NCBI RefSeq assembly: GCF_022761035.1
Contig: NZ_JAKWJP010000002.1
Location: 558,001 to 622,000, forward strand
Origin: Microbacterium sp. SS28
Lineage (GTDB): Bacteria; Actinomycetota; Actinomycetes; Actinomycetales; Microbacteriaceae
DNA length: 64,000 nucleotides
Direction of reading: 5' to 3'
Within the stretch, counting starts at the first letter, position 1, and each line of letters starts with the position of its first letter. The notes beneath the pieces are model-generated. The model did no database searches and was not told where the DNA came from. It saw nothing but the letters and a program-made list of their open reading frames with translations. The translations under genes were made by a program, and so were the position numbers. Shown here one piece after another: positions 9,368 through 17,800 of the stretch.

Positions 9368-9804
9368 CACTCGCCGACACGGAACGCGCGCTGATCGGCC
9401 CCACGCCCACTCCGGACGGCGCTGACGCGCCGTCCGGAGCCTCCGGGCGCGTGGACCCGACCGCCACCTGGGTGCTGATCTGCGCGGTCTCCGACCTCGA
9501 AGTCGAGCGGGGGCGCGCCGCGCTCCTGGGCGACGACCAGGTCGCGCTCTTCCTGACGCACGAGGGGCGCGTCTTCGCGGTCTCCAACCTCGACCCCTAC
9601 AGCGGTGCGCACGTCATCTCGCGCGGCATCGTCGGGACGAAGCAGGATGCCCCGACCGTCGCATCGCCCATGTACAAGCAGGTGTTCGACCTGCGCACCG
9701 GTGCGTGCCTCGACACCCAGGGCAAGGACGCGAAGTCCCTCGCCGTGTGGCCCGTCGCGGTGCGCGACGGCGACGTCTACCTCAAGGCCGGCGCGCAGTC
9801 ATGA
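9364..9804 (+). CDS. nirD: Nitrite reductase small subunit
   Basis: The protein (146 residues) has a Rieske-like fold without the Cys-His cluster ligands, as is usual for NirD, and forms the small partner of NirB. Recognisable segments are ATWVLICAVSDLEVERG, FLTHEGRVFAVSNLDPYSG, SPMYKQVFDLRTGACLD and LAVWPVAVRDGDVYL. A low-complexity stretch of about 30 residues precedes the domain. The start ATG overlaps the nirB stop (ATGA), and the stop overlaps the next start, so nirB-nirD-cysG are translationally coupled. Confidence 0.93.
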   Translation: MTLADTERALIGPTPTPDGADAPSGASGRVDPTATWVLICAVSDLEVERGRAALLGDDQVALFLTHEGRVFAVSNLDPYSGAHVISRGIVGTKQDAPTVASPMYKQVFDLRTGACLDTQGKDAKSLAVWPVAVRDGDVYLKAGAQS

Positions 9805-11033
9805 CCACGATGCTCGGAGTCGCGCTGACGGGTCGCGAGGTGCTGCTGGTCGGCGCGGGCCCCGTCGCGGCGCGGCGGCTGCACCGCTTCCTGGAGGACG
9901 GCGCGCGCGTGCGCATCGTGGCGCCGGAGCTCTGCGACGACGTCCGCGACCTCGTCGAGCGGCACGACCTCGAGTGGACGCCCCGCGCCGCACTCGACTC
10001 CGACATCGACGGCGCATGGCTCGTCCACACGGCGACGGGCGACCCGCGCGCGGACGCCGCGATCGCCGCCGCGTGCGAGCAGCGCCGGGTCTTCTGCGTC
10101 AACGCGTCGGACGGCGCGCACGGCTCGGCCCGCCTGGCCGCCGAAACGCGCTCGGGCGATGTCGTCGTCGGCGTCGTCTCGGACGCCGGCGTCGACCCGC
10201 GGCGCGCGGGGCGGCTGCGGGATGCCGTCGCCACGCTCCTGCGCGAGGGCCGGCTCCCCCTCCGCCGCCGTCGCGCGACGGTCTCCGGCCGCGTCGACCT
10301 CGTCGGCGGCGGCCCCGGCCCCACCGACCTCATGACGATCCGCGGCCGGCGACTGCTCGCCGAGGCCGATGTCGTCGTGGCCGACCGTCTCGGCCCCACC
10401 GACGTCCTGGACGACCTCGACCCGGATGTCGAGGTCATCGACGTCGGCAAGCGGCCTGGACACCACCCGGTCCCGCAGGACGAGATCAACCGGATCCTCG
10501 TCGAGCACGCCCGCGCCGGCAAACGCGTCGTGCGGCTCAAGGGCGGCGACCCGTTCGTGTACGGCCGCGGCGGCGAAGAGGTCGCGGCATGCCTCGCCGC
10601 CGGCATCGCGGTCGACGTCGTCCCCGGGCTCACGAGCGTCGTGTCGGTCCCGCAGTCCGCCGGCATCCCCGTGACGCACCGCGGTGTCGCCGCGGGCCTC
10701 CACGTCATCAACGGCCAGGCTGAGACGACCGCCTCGGCCGCGGCCGTCCTGGCCGACCCCGCCGTCACGACCGTCGTCCTGATGGGCGTCGCGGGCCTCC
10801 CGCGCCTCGTCGAGACGGCGCTCGCCGCAGGCGCGCCGAACCAGCGTCCCGTCGCGATCGTCGAGAACGGGCACACGCCGCGTCAGCGGACGACCCGCAC
10901 GACCCTCGGAAGCGCCGTGGCGGATGCCGCGGCCGCGGGTGTGAGCAATCCCGCCGTCATCGTCATCGGCGACGTCGCCGCGGCCGATCTGCTGCTGCCC
11001 GAACGGGTGCGGACGGGTGACGCCGCACGGTGA
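9801..11033 (+). CDS. cysG: Siroheme synthase: precorrin-2 dehydrogenase fused to uroporphyrinogen-III C-methyltransferase
   Basis: This protein makes siroheme, the cofactor of NirB. Residues 1 to about 165 form the NAD-dependent precorrin-2 dehydrogenase/ferrochelatase half (LTGREVLLVGAGPVAARRL; FCVNASDGAHGSARLAAE). Residues about 170-405 form the SAM-dependent methyltransferase half (VDLVGGGPGPTDLMTIRG; VVRLKGGDPFVYGRGGEE; VPGLTSVVSVPQSAGIPVTHR; VVLMGVAGLP). The order is the same as in enterobacterial CysG, at 410 residues against about 457. The ATG at 9801 overlaps the nirD stop, and the stop overlaps the GTG of the next gene. Its place inside the nir operon ties cofactor supply to nitrite reduction. 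Confidence 0.92.
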   Translation: MTTMLGVALTGREVLLVGAGPVAARRLHRFLEDGARVRIVAPELCDDVRDLVERHDLEWTPRAALDSDIDGAWLVHTATGDPRADAAIAAACEQRRVFCVNASDGAHGSARLAAETRSGDVVVGVVSDAGVDPRRAGRLRDAVATLLREGRLPLRRRRATVSGRVDLVGGGPGPTDLMTIRGRRLLAEADVVVADRLGPTDVLDDLDPDVEVIDVGKRPGHHPVPQDEINRILVEHARAGKRVVRLKGGDPFVYGRGGEEVAACLAAGIAVDVVPGLTSVVSVPQSAGIPVTHRGVAAGLHVINGQAETTASAAAVLADPAVTTVVLMGVAGLPRLVETALAAGAPNQRPVAIVENGHTPRQRTTRTTLGSAVADAAAAGVSNPAVIVIGDVAAADLLLPERVRTGDAAR

Positions 11034-12178
11034 CCGAACTGCCCCCTCGCCCCACCCTGTCGTCCGCTCTGGACGGCTGCACCATCGTCATCGCCGTCGA
11101 CCGCCGCTCGGGAGAGCTCGCCGCCGCCCTCGAGCGCCACGGAGCGACGGTGCGACACGCGCCGGCGCTCACGATCGTGCCCCACATCGACGACGAAGCG
11201 CTCATCGCCCGCACCCGCGAGCTGATCGCGCATCCGCCCGAGGTCGTCGTCGCGACGACCGGCGTCGGCTTCCGCGGCTGGATGGAGGCTGCCGACGAGG
11301 CAGGCCTCCTCGACGACCTGCACGCCGCCTTCGCGGGCGCCCAGATCATCGCGCGCGGCCCGAAGGCGCGCGGCGCGATCCAGCAGGCGGGACTCACGGC
11401 CGACTGGGTCGCCGAGTCCGAGACCTCGGCCGAGCTCGGCGAGTACCTCGTCGCCGAGGGCGTCGCGGGCCGGCGGATCGCCGTCCAACACCACGGCTCG
11501 GGCGCCGACGGGCTCGACGAGCTTTTCGAGGGCGAAGGCGCCGACGTCGTGAGCCTCACGGTGTACCGCTGGGGACCCCCGCCGGATGCCGAAGCCGTGC
11601 GCCGCTCCGTCCTCGCGACGGGAGCCGGCGAAGTCGACGCCGTCCTCTTCACCTCCGCGCCGGGCGCCGAGGAATGGGTCGCTGCGGCGCGCCGGGAAGG
11701 CGTCCTCGAAGACATCCGCGCACTCGCACAGGACGAGCGCGTCCTGATGGCGGCCGTCGGACCGATCACGGCAGGACCCCTCGACCGCGCGGGCCTCGTG
11801 CCGCTCGTCGCCGACCGGGGCCGCCTCGGATCACTCGTCCGCGCCGTCGTGACGCACTTCGGCGGCGGTCGGGCCCCTTCGCTCGACACCTCGGCCGGTC
11901 GCATCGAGCTGCGCAGCTCCGGCGCCGTGCTCGACGGACGCTTCATCCCGCTCTCGCGCACGGGCGCCGATCTCCTCGGCGTCCTCTTCGACGCGGGCGG
12001 CTCGGTCGTCTCACGTCAGGCGCTGCAGGGTGCACTCCCCCGCTCGGGGGACAACACGCACGCCGTCGAGATGGCCGTCGCGCGCGTGCGCGAGGCACTC
12101 GGCATCCCGGATCTCATCAAGACCGTCGTCAAGCGCGGCTATCGCCTCAACGTGCTCGAGCCCGTCGGCGCGGACTGA
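11030..12178 (+). CDS. Uroporphyrinogen-III synthase-like protein fused to an OmpR-type winged-helix DNA-binding domain
   Basis: The 382-residue protein has an N-terminal HemD-like region (about 15-265; CTIVIAVDRRSGELAAAL, TTGVGFRGWME, VLFTSAPGAEEW, VAAVGPITAGPL). Its C-terminal domain (about 285-378) resembles the effector domain of OmpR-family regulators (FIPLSRTGADLLGVLFD, HAVEMAVARVREAL, IKTVVKRGYRLN). No receiver domain is present. Homologous fusions are known next to nitrate or nitrite genes in actinobacteria. It could cyclise hydroxymethylbilane for siroheme, act as a regulator that senses a tetrapyrrole, or do both. It is the last gene of the nirB-nirD-cysG operon, with a GTG start overlapping the previous stop. 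Confidence 0.85.
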   Translation: MTELPPRPTLSSALDGCTIVIAVDRRSGELAAALERHGATVRHAPALTIVPHIDDEALIARTRELIAHPPEVVVATTGVGFRGWMEAADEAGLLDDLHAAFAGAQIIARGPKARGAIQQAGLTADWVAESETSAELGEYLVAEGVAGRRIAVQHHGSGADGLDELFEGEGADVVSLTVYRWGPPPDAEAVRRSVLATGAGEVDAVLFTSAPGAEEWVAAARREGVLEDIRALAQDERVLMAAVGPITAGPLDRAGLVPLVADRGRLGSLVRAVVTHFGGGRAPSLDTSAGRIELRSSGAVLDGRFIPLSRTGADLLGVLFDAGGSVVSRQALQGALPRSGDNTHAVEMAVARVREALGIPDLIKTVVKRGYRLNVLEPVGAD

Positions 12179-12242
12179 CGCGCCGCCTGCTGCAGCGGGA
12201 CGGCCGCGCGAAAGGATGCGCCCGCTCGAACCGGTGCGCCCG

Positions 12243-12917
12243 CTAAAGCAGGTCCGGGCGGCGCTCGCGCGTGCGCTCGAGGCTCTGCGCGCGGCGCCAC
12301 TCGGCGATCGCGCCGTGGTTGCCGCTCAGCAGGATCGCGGGCACCTCGAGTTCGCGCCACACCGGCGGCTTCGTGTAGCTCGGGTACTCCAGCATCCCGT
12401 CCTCGTGCGATTCCTCGACGAGACTCTCGGGGTTGCCGACGACGCCGGGCACGAGCCGCGAGACGGCCTCGATCATCGCCATCGCAGCGACCTCTCCCCC
12501 GTTGAGGACGTAGTCGCCGAGACTCACCGAGCGCACCCGCCCTCGGCTCGCGTAATGGTCGATGACGCGCTGGTCGATGCCCTCGTAGCGCCCGCACGCG
12601 AAGACGAGCTGCTGCTCCAGCGCGAACTCCCTCGCGAGACGCTGCGTGAAGAGCTCTCCGGCCGGTGACGGCACGATGAGCAGCGCATCCTCCGACAGCA
12701 CTCCGTCGAGCGCCTCACCCCACGGCTCGGGCTTCATGACCATGCCCGCGCCGCCGCCGTAGGGCGTGTCGTCGACGGTGCGATGGCGATCGTGGGTCGA
12801 GTCCCGCAGATCGTGCACCCGTAGATCCAGGATGCCGCGTCCCCGCGCCTTCCCGATGAGCGAGACGTCGAGCACATCGAAGAAGGCGGGGAAGATCGTC
12901 ACGATGTCGATGCGCAC
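12243..12917 (-). CDS. trmD: tRNA (guanine37-N1)-methyltransferase
   Basis: TrmD methylates G37 next to the anticodon of tRNAs and is normally essential. The 224 residues carry the SPOUT trefoil-knot motifs [45 protein letters not shown] and [19 protein letters not shown]. In most bacteria trmD follows rimM directly. Here about 6.1 kb (narK and the nitrate reductase) separate them, and nirB-hemD lies on the other side, so trmD stands alone inside the nitrate island. The GTG start at 12917 lies 7 nt after its own TAGACT box, compatible with a leaderless mRNA. Confidence 0.95.
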   Translation of the reverse strand: MRIDIVTIFPAFFDVLDVSLIGKARGRGILDLRVHDLRDSTHDRHRTVDDTPYGGGAGMVMKPEPWGEALDGVLSEDALLIVPSPAGELFTQRLAREFALEQQLVFACGRYEGIDQRVIDHYASRGRVRSVSLGDYVLNGGEVAAMAMIEAVSRLVPGVVGNPESLVEESHEDGMLEYPSYTKPPVWRELEVPAILLSGNHGAIAEWRRAQSLERTRERRPDLL

Positions 12918-12924
12918 GGCTTCG

Positions 12925-12930
12925 AGTCTA
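12925..12930 (-). promoter_or_regulatory. trmD -10 box for a leaderless mRNA
   Basis: TAGACT on the minus strand ends 7 nt before the trmD GTG, the distance expected if transcription starts at the start codon. No ribosome binding site is visible before the GTG. A dedicated promoter would be needed because trmD is cut off from rpsP-KH-rimM. No good -35 match is seen. Confidence 0.55.
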
Positions 12931-12999
12931 AGCAGGAGGGCGTGTTTCGCGTCTGTGACGAAGGCCTAACCCGCGGTCGCGGCACGGCGTGACGGACAT

Positions 13000-13054
13000 G
13001 TGATGAAGAGGTAACCGGACGGGCAGGAGCGCGGAAACACGCGGTCCCTAGCTT
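13000..13054 (+). promoter_or_regulatory. narK promoter with GlnR-like spaced elements
   Basis: Elements in order are GTGAT (13000-13004), 6 nt, GTAAC (13011-13015), 18 nt, GAAAC (13034-13038), 10 nt, TAGCTT (-10, 13049-13054). The spacing equals that of the nirB promoter base for base. GTGAT-n6-GTAAC resembles a GlnR a-site/b-site pair. The region where a -35 box should be is poor, as expected for an activated promoter. The start codon follows AAGGAG at 5 nt. Confidence 0.6.
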
Positions 13055-13082
13055 GTAGTCACACCCTCCCGAAGGAGATGCG

Positions 13083-14501
13083 ATGACATCGACCGTGACA
13101 CCCACCGTCGGCGCAGACGCCGCCGCCACCGGCTCCACCTCCGTAACACTCACCCGCCGCCCCGGTCGCTGGATCGACGGCTGGAATCCCGAGGACTCCG
13201 CCTTCTGGCAGTCCGAGGGACGCCCGATCGCCCGCCGCAATCTCGGCTGGTCGATCTTCGCCGAGTTCCTCGGCTTCATCATCTGGCAGCTCTGGAGCAT
13301 CGTCGTCGTGATGCTGCCGGCCGGCGGATTCACCTTCACGAGCTCCGAGGCCTTCTGGCTCATCTCGCTGCCGAGTCTCGTCGGCGCCACGATGCGGTTC
13401 CCGTACACCTTCGCCGTCGCGAAGTTCGGCGGCCGCAACTGGACGATGATCTCGGCGGGCCTGCTGCTCATCCCCGCGATCCTCCTCGGCATCGTGGTGG
13501 GCAACCCCGAGACGCCGTTCGGCGTCATGCTCGCGGTCGCGGCGCTCGCCGGCTTCGGCGGCGGCAATTTCGCGAGCTCCATGGCGAACATCACCTACTT
13601 CTTCCCGCAGAAGGAGAAGGGCTGGGCGCTCGGGCTCAACGCCGCCGGCGGCAACATCGGCACGGCGGTCGCGCAGTTCGCCGTCCCGATCGTCGTCACG
13701 ATCGGCGCCGCTGCGACCCTCAACCTCTCGCTCGCGGGCTGGATGTGGGTGCCGTTCATCCTCCTGGCGATCTGGGGCGCATGGCGCTACATGGACAACC
13801 TCGGCAACGCGAAGGCCGACGTCGCGGGTTCCGCGGCGGCGCTGCGCGAACCGCACCTGTGGATCATGGCGCTGCTCTACATCGGCACGTTCGGCTCGTT
13901 CATCGGCTTCGCGAGCGTCTTCCCGAAGCTCATCGCCGACCAGTTCCCCGAGTACTCGACCATCCAGGTCGGAGGGGCCGCGATCACGCTCGCGTTCCTC
14001 GGCGCGCTCGTCGGCTCCCTCGCCCGTCCCTACGGCGGAAAGCTCGCCGACAGGATCGGCGGCGCCCGCGTCACGGTCGGCGCGTTCTCGGTCATGGCGC
14101 TCGGCGCGTTCGCCGTCATCGGGACGATGCAGCTGCAGAACTTCTGGGTCTTCCTCGCGTGCTTCCTCGTGCTGTTCGCGGCGACGGGAGTCGGCAACGG
14201 CTCCACCTACCGCATGATCCCGAGCATCTTCGCAGCTCGCGGCATCGCGACCGGGGCACTGCCGGGGACCCCCGCAGGCACCAAGATCCAGCGCAAGGCG
14301 GCCGCTTCGCTCGGCCTCATCTCGGCGATCGGCGCGTACGGCGGGTTCGTGATCCCGCAGGTGCTCAACCTCTCGCAGACGACGACCGGCGCCTACACGG
14401 CGGCCTTCTACGGCTTCATCGGAGCGTATGTCGTGCTCATGCTCGTGACGATCCTCGTCTACATCGTGCCGCGCAAGTCGCTCGCCGGGCAGCGCATCTG
14501 A
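13083..14501 (+). CDS. narK: Nitrate/nitrite transporter of the major facilitator superfamily
   Basis: NarK-type carriers move nitrate into the cell or exchange it for nitrite. The 472-residue protein has about 12 hydrophobic segments after a polar N-terminus of about 55 residues. It shows both nitrate signature motifs: AGFGGGNFASSMANI followed by TYFFP in the first half, and ATGVGNGSTYRMIPSIF in the second. Conserved Arg residues sit in RFPYTFAV and ARPYGGKLADRIGG. It has its own promoter and a strong terminator, and the ribosome binding site AAGGAG is good. Its neighbours show that it feeds assimilation rather than respiration. Confidence 0.93.
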   Translation: MTSTVTPTVGADAAATGSTSVTLTRRPGRWIDGWNPEDSAFWQSEGRPIARRNLGWSIFAEFLGFIIWQLWSIVVVMLPAGGFTFTSSEAFWLISLPSLVGATMRFPYTFAVAKFGGRNWTMISAGLLLIPAILLGIVVGNPETPFGVMLAVAALAGFGGGNFASSMANITYFFPQKEKGWALGLNAAGGNIGTAVAQFAVPIVVTIGAAATLNLSLAGWMWVPFILLAIWGAWRYMDNLGNAKADVAGSAAALREPHLWIMALLYIGTFGSFIGFASVFPKLIADQFPEYSTIQVGGAAITLAFLGALVGSLARPYGGKLADRIGGARVTVGAFSVMALGAFAVIGTMQLQNFWVFLACFLVLFAATGVGNGSTYRMIPSIFAARGIATGALPGTPAGTKIQRKAAASLGLISAIGAYGGFVIPQVLNLSQTTTGAYTAAFYGFIGAYVVLMLVTILVYIVPRKSLAGQRI

Positions 14502-14510
14502 CCGTCTGAA

Positions 14511-14554
14511 CGAAGAAGCGGGCCGCATCCTCCGGGGTGCGGCCCGCTTCTTCG
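14511..14554. terminator. Hairpin terminator after narK
   Basis: Perfect 17-bp arms (14511-14527 and 14538-14554; left arm CGAAGAAGCGGGCCGCA) enclose a 10-nt loop. The hairpin begins 9 nt after the narK stop. The left arm is purine-rich and the right arm ends in CTTCTTCG, so it could work in both directions, though it lies 278 nt beyond the stop of the convergent nitrate reductase gene. Confidence 0.85.
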
Positions 14555-14574
14555 TGTGCAGGGCGGTGCGGCGT

Positions 14575-14684
14575 TCGGGATGCCGCGCGCGAAGCTCTCC
14601 GCCGGGCATGAGTTCGGCAATGCTTCGGGATGCCGCCACGGCGCCGCACGCCCCGTACCTGCCGAGCTCGGTTCGGGATGCCGC
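14575..14684. repeat. Three degenerate direct repeats with core TTCGGGATGCCGC
   Basis: The core TTCGGGATGCCGC occurs three times, with its GGATGCCGC part at 14578, 14628 and 14676, so the period is about 48-50 nt. Sequence between the cores is only weakly alike. The repeats fill most of the 14555-14832 gap between narK and the convergent nitrate reductase gene. No gene or clear hairpin is seen in the rest of the gap. The core contains the 9-mer that is over-represented throughout the window. Confidence 0.5.
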
Positions 14685-14832
14685 GCCGAGGTCGCACGCC
14701 GGGCGCCGGCACCCCGCCGCAATGTCGGAGATCTGCGCAGCGCAGGGTGTCCGTGGCAGGGGTGCTCCGACGAAACGGCGATCTGCGGCGCTGTGGCGCG
14801 CGAGAACGGTGCGGACGGGCCGGGCGCGCGGC

Positions 14833-17800
14833 TCAGTACACGTCGCGGACGTAGCGCTTCTGCGCGACGAGGCTCTTCTTGAACTCGACGGCGTCCTCCT
14901 CCGACAGCCCGCCGTGGCGGCGGGCGATGGTCGTGAGGGTGTCGTCGACGTCCTGGGCCATGCGGCTCGCATCGCCGCACACGTAGAAGTGCGCGCCGTC
15001 CTGCAGCCAGCGCCAGAGCTCGACGCCGTGCTCCAGCATCCGGTCCTGCACGTAGATCTTCTGCCGCTGATCGCGCGAGAACGCGACGTCGAGGCGGGTG
15101 AGGAAGCCGTCCTCGTGCATCGCGGTCAGCTCGTCGCGGTAGTAGAAGTCGGTCTCCTCGTGCTGCTCTCCGAAGAAGAGCCAGTTGCGGCCCGTGTGGC
15201 CGTCGGCGCGACGATCGTGCAGGAAGCCGCGGAACGGCGCGATGCCCGTGCCGGGACCGACCATGATCATGGGCGCATCGGAGGCAGTGGGCGGCCGGAA
15301 GTGCGACGACTTCTGCAGGTACACGGGTGCCGGCGACTCGGCTCCCGCGTCGGCGAGGAACGTCGAGCACACACCGCCCCGGCGCAGGCCCGTCTCGGTC
15401 TCGAATCGCACGACCGAGACGGTCAGCTGCACTTCGCGGGGGCTCGTCTTGGGGCTCGACGAGATCGAGTACTGGCGAGGCTGAAGGCGCTTGAGCACCG
15501 AGACCCATTCGTCCGCGTCGGCCCGCACCGGGAACTCGCGCAGGACGTCGACGGCCTGCATGCTCCACAGGTACTGCTCGAGCTTGGCCTTGTTCTCGCG
15601 GCGCAGCAGCCCCGCGAGCCGCGAGTCCGCGCTGCGCTCGGCCACGAACGTCAGCAGATCGGACGACACCTTCGTGATGTCGAGGTGCGCCTCGAGGGCG
15701 TCGTCGAGGAAGCGCTCCTCGCCCTCGAGCTCGATGACGGTGCGCGGGGCGAGTCCCGTCGCGTCGAGCCACTCGGCGACGACGACGGGAGAGTTGACGG
15801 CGACGACGCCGAGCGAGTCGCCGGCCTCGTACGTGACGCCCGCGTGCGAGAGGTCGAAGCCGAACTGGCGGACCTCCTTCGCCGACCCCGCGCCGCTCAG
15901 GAGCGTGTTGGTGACGAGCTCGGCCCGCACGGGGTTGGTGCGCGTGAAGAGTCGGCGCGTCGCGGGTGCCGCCGGCAGGGCCACCGGCTCAGCCGATGCG
16001 TCGAGCTTCGCGATGATCTGCTCGAGCCACGCCGCGGCGGGCTCGGCGTAGTCGGGCTCGCAGTCGACGCGCGGCAGGAGCGCCGTCCCTCCGAGGTCGC
16101 CGAGGCGCGTGTCGATGCCCCGGCCGTGGCCGCAGAAGTCGTCGTAGCTCGGGTCGCCGATCGCGAAGACGGCGTAGTCGAGCCCGTCGAGCGCGGGCAC
16201 GTCGTCGCCGTTCAGGCGGTCCCACAGGTCCGCGGCGTTGTCGGGCGGACCGCCGTCGCCGAACGTCGAGGTGACGACGAGCAGCCGGCGCACCGCGGCG
16301 AGCTCCGCGACCGACATGTCGATCATGTTGACGGCACGGGCCGGGATGCCGCGGGCCGTCAAGGTCGCGACCGAGACGGCCGCGAGATCCTCGGCGTTGC
16401 CCGTCTGCGACCCCCAGAGCACCGTCACCTCAGCCTGCGCGGCGTCCCCGCCCGTCGAGGTCGCAGCGCCAGGCGCCGCGAGGGCCGTGCGCGAGTAGAG
16501 CCCCGCGAGGATCCCGTCGAACCACGCGCGCTGCAGCTCCCGCAGCGGCGCCGCGGCGGGCAGCAGCGGCACGGTGCCGGTCGCGACGGGAGCCGTCTCG
16601 AGCGCTGAGAGGAAGCCCGAGACGTAGGCGCCCTCGGTCTCGCTGAGCGCGGGCGTGGGCGAGCCGTCGAGGCCGGCCTGCGCGAGCACACCGCGCACGG
16701 CGGCGGGCTGCGGCATCCCGCTCTCCGTGTCCTCTTCGACGCGGGAAGCGGGCCCGACGCGCCGCAGCGCGACGGCGGCGAACTTGAACTCCGGCTGCAG
16801 CGACGCCTGGTCGACGGCGTCGCTCGTGACGGCGTTGACGGTGAGGTACTCGCCCTGCTCGTCGTTCCAGTGGAACGGTGCGAAACACCCGCCCGGCTGG
16901 ACGCGGTCGGTGACGACGGCGGGCAGCACGACCCGGCCGCGCCGCGACGAGATCTCCACCTCGTCCCCTTCGGCGATCCCCTGCGCCTCGGCGTCGAGCG
17001 GGTGGATCTCGACGAACGGCTTCGGGTTGAGCTTGACGAGCTTGCCGACCTTGCCCGTCTTGGTCATCGTGTGCCACTGGTGCTGAAGACGCCCCGTGTT
17101 GAGGATCCACGGGTAGTCGTCGTCGGGCAGCTCGTGCGGGCCGAGATGCGGACGCGCGAAGAACTGGGCGCGGCGTGACGGCGTCGCGAACGCGAGTCGC
17201 GGCGTCGCGCCGTCGACCTCACGGTGCAGCGACTGGCTCACGCCGTCGTTGACGTAGCGGATCGGATGCCGGTCCTCGGCGTCGCCGGGAGGCGCGGGCC
17301 ACTGCACGGGCCCGACGCGCAGCCGATCGTACGAGACTCCCCGGATGTCCCAGCCCGTCTGCGGATTCCAGAACCGGCGGATCTCGTCGAAGACCTCTTC
17401 GCTGCTCTCGAACGAGAAGCCCTCCTCGTAGCCCATCGCCTGCGCGACGCGGCAGATCGTGAGCCAGTCGGGCAGGGCGTCGCCGGGCGCCTCGGTCGCC
17501 TGCGGGACGAGCGTCATCGTGCGGTCGCTGTTGACCATGACGCCCTCCGCCTCGACCCACAGCGTCGCGGGCAGCAGGATGTCGGCGTACGCATTGGTCG
17601 CGGTGTCGGTGAAGACGTCCTGGGCGATCACGAGCTCGGCGGCCTCGAGCCCCGCGATGACGTTCCTGCGGTTCGCGACGGAGGCGACGGGGTTCGTGCA
17701 GATGATCCAGGCGGCCTTGATCTCGCCCGCCGCCATCGAGCGGTACATGTCGACAGTCCCGGTGCCCGCCTCGGCCCGGATCGCCCCGGGCTCGAGCCCC

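Noticed and set aside
14575..14684. CRISPR array
   Set aside because: Only three short degenerate repeats, no conserved 25-35 nt unit, no spacers of equal length and no cas genes.
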